From Actinomycetes bacterium (GTDB lineage: Bacteria > Actinomycetota > Actinomycetes > Actinomycetales > Microbacteriaceae): a stretch of DNA of 5,555 bases. The notes beneath the pieces were generated by a model. That model searched no databases, had not been told where the DNA came from, and worked only from the letters and a program-made list of their open reading frames with translations. The DNA lies in assembly GCA_023421635.1 (NCBI GenBank), contig JAEZSU010000048.1, positions 1 through 5,555 on the forward strand, in the 5' to 3' direction. Shown here piece after piece: positions 1 through 4,101 of the stretch. Position numbers and translations under genes: made by a program. The number at the start of each line of letters is the position of its first letter. Within the stretch, counting starts at the first letter, position 1.

Positions 1-129
1 GCGGCGTGGGCCGCCGGTGCGCGCGGATCGTTCCTGTTCGCGGCGATCGTCGCGATCCCGACCATCCTCGGCGCGTTCCTCATCCGCAAGCCCGCCGACG
101 ACGTCGAAGGGCACCTCGTCGGCCACTGA
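1..129 (+). CDS. C-terminal end of a membrane transporter, probably MFS (5' truncated)
   Basis: The reading frame is open from the first base of the window to TGA at 127-129, so only the last 42 residues are present. They hold one strongly hydrophobic segment (about residues 11-28, SFLFAAIVAIPTILGAFLI), preceded by a small Gly/Arg turn and followed by a short polar tail starting RKPADD. A final transmembrane helix with a charged cytoplasmic tail is what the last helix of a major facilitator superfamily drug/proton antiporter looks like, and high-GC actinobacteria carry many of these. The family is inferred from this fragment alone; no signature motif is inside the window, and another polytopic membrane protein is possible. 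It lies 48 bp upstream of the PfpI-type gene on the same strand, so the two may share a transcript. Confidence 0.6.
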   Translation, partial: AAWAAGARGSFLFAAIVAIPTILGAFLIRKPADDVEGHLVGH

Positions 130-177
130 GCCGGAGGGCTGTCAAGGCCCGGCCGGGAGCGCGGGGCGTGGACCAGC

Positions 178-735
178 ATGGATGCCATGACTGATCTCAC
201 CGGAAAGACGATCGCGTTCCTGGCCACCGACGGGTATGAGGACTCCGAGCTGACCTCCCCCTGGCAGGCCGTCATCCTGGCCGGCGGGGACCCGGTGATG
301 GTCTCCCCGAAGGCCGACCGCATCGAGGGGAAGAACGGGCATCTGCAGAAGGTCGACACGGCCGTCGCGGACGCGGACGCCTCGGCGTTCGACGCGCTGG
401 TGCTCCCCGGCGGTGTCGTGAACGCGGACAATCTGCGGATGGATGCGGACGCCGTGCGGTTCGCGAAGGACTTCTTCGCACAGCACAAGCCGGTGGGCGC
501 GATCTGCCACGCCGCCTGGACGCTCATCGAGTCGGGTGTCGTCGAGGGGCGGACCCTCACGAGCTTCCCGAGCCTGCAGACGGACCTGCGGAACGCGGGC
601 GCCACCTGGGTGGACGAGGAGGTCGTGGTCGACGCCGGCTTCGTCACCAGCCGGACCCCCGACGACCTGCCCGCGTTCAACGCGAAGCTCATCGAGGAGA
701 TCGACGAGGGCGAGCACGAGGATCAGACGGCCTGA
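178..735 (+). CDS. DJ-1/PfpI family protein (type 1 glutamine amidotransferase-like)
   Basis: This is a cytosolic DJ-1/PfpI superfamily protein of 185 residues, a usual length. Visible marks are a GYED motif (Glu21, matching the nucleophile-elbow glutamate), FDALVLPGG at 71-79, and the nucleophile elbow AICHAAW with Cys110-His111. Asp84 sits where PfpI-type proteases have the third triad acid; from memory, E. coli YhbO also has Asp there. A conserved WVDEEVVVD strand (144-152) and VTSRTPDDLPAF (156-167) follow. Family members have been described as cysteine peptidases, glyoxalase III-like enzymes and protein or nucleotide deglycases; the deglycase role is disputed. Association with oxidative or carbonyl stress is the safest statement. 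The start is uncertain: ATG at 178 gives MDAMTDL, ATG at 187 gives MTDLTGK, which fits homologues as I remember them. Neither has a clear Shine-Dalgarno; GGGG at 163-166 suits 178 slightly better. It converges on the 40-residue Cys-tail gene. Confidence 0.93.
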   Translation: MDAMTDLTGKTIAFLATDGYEDSELTSPWQAVILAGGDPVMVSPKADRIEGKNGHLQKVDTAVADADASAFDALVLPGGVVNADNLRMDADAVRFAKDFFAQHKPVGAICHAAWTLIESGVVEGRTLTSFPSLQTDLRNAGATWVDEEVVVDAGFVTSRTPDDLPAFNAKLIEEIDEGEHEDQTA

Positions 736-770
736 CGCCGTTGTCAGCGCCGCCTGGACCTGCTGTGGGC

Positions 771-893
771 TCAGCCGAAGGAGCAGCTGCCCCCGCCGCA
801 GCAGGCGGCGTCGTCCTCGCCCAGGAGAGGGAGGGTGGTCTCGGGCTTCGGGAGCGACTCGGGCTGGGTCGCCTGCTGAGGTGCGGTCGGCAT
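771..893 (-). CDS. 40-residue protein with a Cys/Gly-rich C-terminal tail, function unknown
   Basis: ATG at 893 to TGA at 771 encodes 40 residues. The first 30 are Pro/Gln/Glu/Thr-rich and have no Cys, no hydrophobic core and no signal peptide. The last ten are CCGGGSCSFG, with Cys31, Cys32 and Cys37. I do not recognise a named family. It is treated as a real gene because a TACGAT hexamer (minus strand, 905-900) ends exactly 6 nt before the ATG, the spacing of actinobacterial leaderless promoters, and because it fills a gap otherwise empty between two convergent genes. Clustered Cys with flexible Gly suggests thiol-based metal binding or redox use. A modified-peptide precursor (leader plus Cys/Ser/Gly core) is conceivable, but no modification enzyme is in the window. 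It lies 74 bp downstream of the DNA glycosylase on the same strand and probably has its own promoter. Confidence 0.6.
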   Translation of the reverse strand: MPTAPQQATQPESLPKPETTLPLLGEDDAACCGGGSCSFG

Positions 894-899
894 CGGACC

Positions 900-905
900 A
901 TCGTA
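900..905 (-). promoter_or_regulatory. -10 hexamer TACGAT for the 40-residue gene; leaderless architecture
   Basis: On the minus strand TACGAT (TANNNT) is followed by GGTCCG and then ATG at 893, so transcription starting about 7 nt after the hexamer would begin at the A of the start codon. No convincing -35 box is seen 16-19 nt upstream. An AAGG lies about 15 nt before the ATG, too far for a normal Shine-Dalgarno. Confidence 0.5.
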
Positions 906-967
906 CGACCTTGTGAGGGGCGCGGGGCCGTCTTCCATCGACGGGAGGCATCCGGCGTGTCGCGGGG

Positions 968-1774
968 TCAGGCCGGCTCGTCCTGGCAGGCGGGGCAGTA
1001 CTGCGCGGTGGTGCCGGCGAACGCGATGTCGACGATGGTCCCGTTCCCCTCGGGGCACGGTTCGCCACCGCGCCCGTGCACCCGCATCGCCGCGGTCTTC
1101 GCCGCCTTCATGTCCGCCGGGTCGAGCCCGCGCCGGTCGGCGATGGCACCGCGGATGATCCCGCGCATGGCCTCGAACAGGCGATCGATCTCCGCATCGC
1201 TCAACGTGCTCGCGAGCCGGGTGGGCGGGAGTCGCGCCGCGAAGAGGATCTCGTCGGAGTAGGCGTTGCCGATGCCGGCGAACGTCTCCTGCTCCTGGAG
1301 CACGGCCTTCAGCTGCTTCCGCCGGCCGTGCACCGCACGTGCCACGTCGGCGCGGGTGAAGGTCGGGTCCGCCGGGTCGGTGCCGAGCTTCTTCACGCCC
1401 GGCACGTCGAGGGCGTCGGCGACGGTCCAGAGTGCCGCCGACCGGAAGTCGCCGCGGTCGACGAGGTCGAACCCGGCACCATCGTCGAGGGTCAGCCGGG
1501 CGACCGCATCCGGATCCGGCGCCGCCGGCTGCTGCGGCTGCCAGATCACCCAGCCGTGCCTGCCGAGGCTGCACACGAGATGGTCGTCGCCGCAGTCGAA
1601 CTCGATGTACTTGCCCGAGCGGAGCACCGCGTTGATCCGCTCGCCGGTGAGCTGCGCCGCCGGCCTGCTCTTCAGCACGCGGTAGTCCAGCACCTCGAAG
1701 GCGCGGATGCGACGTCCGATGACGCGCTCGGCGAGGAAGTCGACGAGCGCCTGTACCTCCGGTGATTCCGGCAT
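968..1774 (-). CDS. Fpg/Nei family DNA glycosylase with an incomplete zinc finger
   Basis: A 268-residue protein of the Fpg/Nei (MutM-like) base-excision repair family, which removes oxidised bases and cuts the abasic site by beta/delta-elimination. It begins MPESPEVQ, keeping Pro2 (Schiff-base nucleophile), Glu3 and Glu6. Lys55 in RSGKYIEF is the conserved catalytic-domain lysine. The helix-two-turn-helix region is around 147-187, with FAGIGNAYSDEILF holding the DNA-contacting Asn170. The C-terminal finger is unusual: canonical C-x2-C-x16-C-x2-C reads Cys240, Gly243, Cys260, Cys263, so the second ligand is missing though spacing is intact, and Thr255 sits where most Fpg/Nei proteins have the DNA-binding Arg. 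The chain ends five residues after Cys263. It resembles an actinobacterial Fpg-like clade recalled from memory rather than classical Fpg, so mutM is not assigned. The ATG follows AGGA (1785-1782) by 7 nt and is divergent from the lipoprotein gene by 69 bp. Confidence 0.94.
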   Translation of the reverse strand: MPESPEVQALVDFLAERVIGRRIRAFEVLDYRVLKSRPAAQLTGERINAVLRSGKYIEFDCGDDHLVCSLGRHGWVIWQPQQPAAPDPDAVARLTLDDGAGFDLVDRGDFRSAALWTVADALDVPGVKKLGTDPADPTFTRADVARAVHGRRKQLKAVLQEQETFAGIGNAYSDEILFAARLPPTRLASTLSDAEIDRLFEAMRGIIRGAIADRRGLDPADMKAAKTAAMRVHGRGGEPCPEGNGTIVDIAFAGTTAQYCPACQDEPA

Positions 1775-1780
1775 GCCGGC

Positions 1781-1786
1781 ATCCTG
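1781..1786 (-). promoter_or_regulatory. CAGGAT upstream of the glycosylase: Shine-Dalgarno, possibly also a -10 element
   Basis: Minus-strand CAGGAT is followed by GCCGGC and the ATG at 1774. AGGA inside it is a reasonable ribosome binding site at 7 nt. The same hexamer is one base from TAGGAT and has the 6 nt spacing expected of a leaderless promoter, so the sequence alone does not say which role it plays. Confidence 0.4.
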
Positions 1787-1831
1787 TCACGCGCCGGGTA
1801 TGGCGTCACCGGGTTGCGCGGCCGCGCCCCC

Positions 1832-1837
1832 TAGAGT
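1832..1837 (+). promoter_or_regulatory. -10 hexamer TAGAGT for the lipoprotein gene; leaderless architecture
   Basis: TAGAGT (TANNNT) is followed by GTGGCG and then ATG at 1844, placing the expected transcription start on the start codon. There is no Shine-Dalgarno between them. This decides the start: the upstream in-frame GTG at 1838 directly abuts the hexamer and would leave no room for initiation. No clear -35 box is visible at normal spacing. Confidence 0.55.
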
Positions 1838-1843
1838 GTGGCG

Positions 1844-2518
1844 ATGACAACACGTGCAGCGGCGCTCCCCCTCATCCTCTCCGTCACTGTGCTCGCGGGA
1901 ACCGTGCTGGCCGCCTGCGCCGGACCGGCCCCCGCGACCACCCCGACCTCCTCTGCGACCTCTGCGCAGACGCCCACCGCCGAGCCGTCGGAAACCGCCG
2001 CCCCCGACGCTGCCGTCGGGCTGGTGCTCTCTCTCGACGGCGTGACCGTCTCGATGGCGGATGGGAGCGAATCGATCGACCTCTCGCAGGGGGACGCCAT
2101 GATCGCGCTGCTGACGGATGTCGCGGGCGCCGAGCCCACAATCGAACGGCTCCCGCCCTGGGAAGGTATGGACCTCCGGCTCACCCGCTATTCCTGGGAC
2201 GGGCTGTGGCTCACCCAGCACGACGACGGCGCCGTCATGGGGCTGAGCGCCACTGGCCCGACGCTCAACGGTGTCCCGGTCACCACCGCGGAAGGCATCG
2301 GCGTCGGCGCATCGAAGGCCGACCTGCTCGCTGCCGGGGCGTGGTCGCAGTCGCAGGACGGGTCAGAGGAACTCTTCGGGCTGGGATCGCGCGAGGTTCC
2401 GGGGACGAACTCGTTGGCGCGTCCCGGCTCGGTCGGCATCGAGTACATGCTCGTGATCGTGGAAGGCGACCAGGTGGTGCAGCTGCGGGCCCCCGCGAAC
2501 GACTACGCGGACATCTGA
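1844..2518 (+). CDS. Secreted lipoprotein of unknown function
   Basis: From ATG 1844 this is 224 residues. The N-terminus has Arg4, a hydrophobic stretch (about 5-24) and the lipobox LAAC with Cys25, a typical signal-peptidase II site, so the mature protein should be lipid-anchored on the outer face of the membrane. Residues 26-57 form a Pro/Thr/Ser/Ala-rich spacer. The globular part (about 58-224) has many short beta-like segments (GLVLSLDGVTVSM at 59-71, YMLVIVEGDQVVQL at 201-214), a WDGLWL motif (118-123) and EGIGVGASKADLLAAGA (150-166). The last resembles the G-x-x-x-G-x-s-x-x-d-v turn-helix motif recurring in small secreted lipoproteins; that comparison is inference. The only Cys is the lipidated one. 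I cannot name a family or substrate. It faces the VIT-type gene end to end, 6 bp apart, and is divergent from the glycosylase. Confidence 0.88.
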   Translation: MTTRAAALPLILSVTVLAGTVLAACAGPAPATTPTSSATSAQTPTAEPSETAAPDAAVGLVLSLDGVTVSMADGSESIDLSQGDAMIALLTDVAGAEPTIERLPPWEGMDLRLTRYSWDGLWLTQHDDGAVMGLSATGPTLNGVPVTTAEGIGVGASKADLLAAGAWSQSQDGSEELFGLGSREVPGTNSLARPGSVGIEYMLVIVEGDQVVQLRAPANDYADI

Positions 2519-2524
2519 CCAGGG

Positions 2525-3247
2525 TCACACCACGGTGGTGCCGAGCAGGGTGCCGATGAGGAAGGTCGCCGCCAGCGCGAGCGCGCCGCCGATGCCGACG
2601 CGGACGGTGGGTCTGAGCAGCGGACTGCCGCCGAGGCGGGCGCCGAGCGCGCCCGTGACGGCGAGCGCGACGAGCACGAACACGAACGTCGCCGGGATGC
2701 GGACGGCGTCCGGCATCAGGAGGGCCAGGAACGGGATGATGCCGCCCACCGTGAAGGCGACGGCGGAGGCGAGCGCCGCCCGCCACGGGCTCACGAGGTC
2801 GTCACGGTCGATGTTGAGTTCCGCCGACAGGTGCGCGGCGAGCGCGTCGTGCGCGGTGAGCTCCTCGGCGACACGGCGGGCGGTCTCGTGCGAGATGCCC
2901 TTGGCCTCGTAGAGCGCGGTCAGCTCGTCGAGCTCCTCTTCCGGCATCTCCTGCAGCTCGCGCGACTCCTTGGCGATGAGCGCCTTCTCGCTGTCGCTCT
3001 GGCTGCTGACCGAGACGTATTCCCCGAGCGCCATGGAGATGGCGCCACCGACGAGCGCGGCGCTGCCTGCGGTGAGGATCGGGGCGATGTCGTTCGTGGC
3101 ACCGGCCACGCCGACGATGATCGCCGCGACCGAGACGATGCCGTCGTTCGCGCCGAGGACACCCGCGCGCAGCCAGTTGAGGCGCCCGGCGATGCCGGCG
3201 GCATGCGGTTCGTCGGCGTGGGTGACCGGGTTGTCACTGGGCGTCAT
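2525..3247 (-). CDS. VIT1/CCC1 family iron/manganese transporter
   Basis: A 240-residue polytopic membrane protein of the VIT/CCC1 family (vacuolar iron transporter type), which moves Fe2+ or Mn2+, usually by proton antiport, to remove excess metal. Family marks are RAGVLGANDGIVSV (27-40, Asp35) in the first helix and SMALGEYVSVSSQSD (71-85, Met72, Glu76) at the end of the second. A charged cytosolic segment (about 82-152, with EEELDELTALYEAKG and HDALAAHLSAELNID) matches the family's metal-binding insert. Three more helices follow at about 156-180, 184-205 and 215-238, giving the expected five. The start at 3247 is set by a strong GGGAGG (3262-3257) 9 nt upstream. It begins 14 bp inside the end of the VOC gene, so translation is probably coupled. 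Direction and metal are family knowledge. The gene ends 6 bp from the convergent lipoprotein gene. Confidence 0.95.
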   Translation of the reverse strand: MTPSDNPVTHADEPHAAGIAGRLNWLRAGVLGANDGIVSVAAIIVGVAGATNDIAPILTAGSAALVGGAISMALGEYVSVSSQSDSEKALIAKESRELQEMPEEELDELTALYEAKGISHETARRVAEELTAHDALAAHLSAELNIDRDDLVSPWRAALASAVAFTVGGIIPFLALLMPDAVRIPATFVFVLVALAVTGALGARLGGSPLLRPTVRVGIGGALALAATFLIGTLLGTTVV

Positions 3248-3656
3248 CGGCTGCCCCCTCCCGGGGCGGGTTGTGCATGAACTCGATGCGGATGCCGCAG
3301 TCGTCCTCGACGAACGAGGCGTAGTACCGGTCGGAGAACCGCGGGTACTCCTTCGGATCGCGGACCGCGTGCCAGCCCGCGGCCATCGCGACGCCGTGCA
3401 TCCGGTCGACCTCCGCACGCGAGTCGACCGCGAACGCGAGGTGCTGCCAGCCGACCCGGCCGTGCACGTGGTTCGCCGGTTCGGTCTCGCGCGGCGGGTA
3501 CAGGACGAGCTCGGTCTCGCCGTCGCGGTCCCAGGACGAGACGGAGTCGTCGTAATCATGGCGGGCGAAGCCGAGGGCGGACATGCCCGGATCGAACTGC
3601 GCCCGTGCGCGGTCGATGTCGGCGACGGTGATCCCGAGGTGATCGAACAGCGGCAT
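3234..3656 (-). CDS. VOC (glyoxalase/bleomycin resistance/dioxygenase) family protein
   Basis: A 140-residue single-chain member of the vicinal oxygen chelate superfamily with two beta-alpha-beta-beta-beta repeats. The usual metal-site pattern is complete: His6 in DHLGITV, Glu49 in GETELVLY, His72 in GWQHLAFAV and Glu125 in CGIRIEFMH. This indicates a divalent-metal enzyme acting on a small molecule, such as a lyase, isomerase, dioxygenase or thiol transferase. The substrate cannot be read from sequence, and true glyoxalase I activity is not implied. Start ATG 3656 was chosen because the family begins right at the first strand and CAGACT lies exactly 6 nt upstream; an in-frame ATG at 3785 would add 43 unrelated residues and run into the divergent LysR-like gene. 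Its stop overlaps the VIT-type start by 14 bp, so the two form an operon, which hints at a link to metal or stress handling. Confidence 0.93.
   Translation of the reverse strand: MPLFDHLGITVADIDRARAQFDPGMSALGFARHDYDDSVSSWDRDGETELVLYPPRETEPANHVHGRVGWQHLAFAVDSRAEVDRMHGVAMAAGWHAVRDPKEYPRFSDRYYASFVEDDCGIRIEFMHNPPREGAADDAQ
3257..3262 (-). promoter_or_regulatory. Shine-Dalgarno GGGAGG for the VIT-type gene, inside the VOC gene
   Basis: On the minus strand GGGAGG lies 9 nt before the ATG at 3247 and within the last codons of the VOC gene. It fixes the VIT-type start and supports translational coupling. Confidence 0.7.
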
Positions 3657-3662
3657 GCGCCC

Positions 3663-3668
3663 AGTCTG
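3663..3668 (-). promoter_or_regulatory. Probable -10 hexamer CAGACT for the VOC-VIT operon
   Basis: Minus-strand CAGACT differs from TANNNT only at the first base and is followed by GGGCGC and ATG at 3656, the same 6 nt gap seen at the 40-residue and lipoprotein genes. There is no Shine-Dalgarno before this ATG, which supports a leaderless transcript. Confidence 0.4.
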
Positions 3669-3704
3669 GCCGATGCCGCGGACACCCGACAGCGGGACGG
3701 CTGC

Positions 3705-3710
3705 GAGAAT
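3705..3710 (+). promoter_or_regulatory. Possible extended -10 (TGC-GAGAAT) for the LysR-like gene
   Basis: TGC at 3702-3704 precedes GAGAAT, giving a TGN-extended -10 with four of six matches to TATAAT. A start 6-8 nt further on would leave a leader of about 18 nt containing the GGAAGG ribosome binding site. No good -35 box is seen. This is a weak match in the 78 bp divergent gap. Confidence 0.3.
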
Positions 3711-3722
3711 GGAGGGACCGAT

Positions 3723-3728
3723 GGAAGG
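3723..3728 (+). promoter_or_regulatory. Shine-Dalgarno GGAAGG selecting the GTG start at 3735
   Basis: GGAAGG lies 6 nt before the GTG at 3735 and is the best ribosome binding site in this gap. It places the LysR-like start exactly where the HTH domain begins (MNITQLERF). Confidence 0.65.
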
Positions 3729-3734
3729 CCACCC

Positions 3735-4079
3735 GTGAACATCACCCAGCTGGAACGCTTCGTCGCCCTGGCGGGCGAACTGCACTTCCCTCGTGCGGCA
3801 GAGGCCCTCGACATCCCGCTGCCGTCGCTCTACACGACGATCGAGAAGCTCGAGGAGGAGGTCGGCGAGCAGCTGGTCACCCGCGGCGCCGGCACCCGGC
3901 TCACCCCGGCGGGCGAGGCGCTCCTCGCCGACGCGCCACAGCTGCGACAGACCCTCCCGCCCCTGCCGCCGAAGCCTGCCAAGCCCGCGGGTGGCAAGGC
4001 GAAGGCGTCCAAAGGCAAGGGGCGTGCCCCGATCGTGAAGGGCCAGCCGAAGCCGTACAAGAAGCGCCAGGGGCGCTGA
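3735..4079 (+). CDS. Short LysR-type winged-helix protein with a basic Lys/Pro/Gly tail, no effector domain
   Basis: A 114-residue protein starting at GTG. Residues 1-62 are a clear LysR-type DNA-binding domain: NITQLERFVALAGELHFPRA (2-21), the recognition helix LPSLYTTIEKLEEEVG (29-44), then LVTRGAGTRLTPAGEALL (47-64) forming the wing. A normal LysR regulator runs to about 300 residues with a ligand-binding domain; here that is absent. After a short helix there is a Pro stretch (75-84) and a tail (about 80-114) rich in Lys, Gly, Pro and Arg, including GGKAKASKGKGRAP and ending KPYKKRQGR. The tail is in frame, shows the same GC bias as the rest and ends at a proper stop, so it looks designed rather than decayed. 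The likely role is DNA binding without a ligand, as a small repressor or nucleoid-associated protein. It diverges from the VOC-VIT operon and might control it. Lack of the dimerising linker helix makes simple LysR action doubtful. Confidence 0.88.
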   Translation: MNITQLERFVALAGELHFPRAAEALDIPLPSLYTTIEKLEEEVGEQLVTRGAGTRLTPAGEALLADAPQLRQTLPPLPPKPAKPAGGKAKASKGKGRAPIVKGQPKPYKKRQGR

Positions 4080-4101
4080 GCCGTCCCCGCACCGCCGGCG
4101 C

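Noticed and set aside
732..747. Inverted repeat CTGAC-N6-GTCAG at the end of the PfpI-type gene, possible terminator
   Set aside because: The stem is only 5 bp and no T-tract follows on either strand.
928..944. Inverted repeat CCGTC-N7-GACGG between the glycosylase and the 40-residue gene
   Set aside because: A short stem without a T-tract or operator-like symmetry around the promoter; expected by chance at this GC.
142..1068. Long minus-strand open frame opposite the PfpI-type gene
   Set aside because: It is antisense to a clear PfpI protein, its product is Arg/Pro/Gly-rich with no domain, and such shadows are expected at this GC content.
1838..1843. GTG at 1838 as the lipoprotein start
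   Set aside because: It abuts the TAGAGT hexamer and has no ribosome binding site; ATG 1844 fits the leaderless spacing.
2528..2540. Near-palindrome CACCAC-G-GTGGTG at the end of the VIT-type gene
   Set aside because: It is explained by the Thr-Thr-Val-Val codons; the 1 nt loop cannot form a hairpin without opening the stem, and there is no T-tract.
2970..3734. Plus-strand open frame running into the LysR-like gene, suggesting an N-terminal extension
   Set aside because: The extension is antisense to the VIT and VOC genes and has no domain; GTG 3735 has a good ribosome binding site and starts exactly at the HTH.
3657..3785. Upstream ATG for the VOC gene at 3785
   Set aside because: It would add 43 residues foreign to the family and overlap the divergent LysR-like gene.
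4063..4077. Hairpin AGCGCC-AGG-GGCGCT just before the LysR-like stop
   Set aside because: The 6 bp stem lies within Lys-Arg-Gln-Gly-Arg codons and has no downstream T-run, so a terminator call is not supported.
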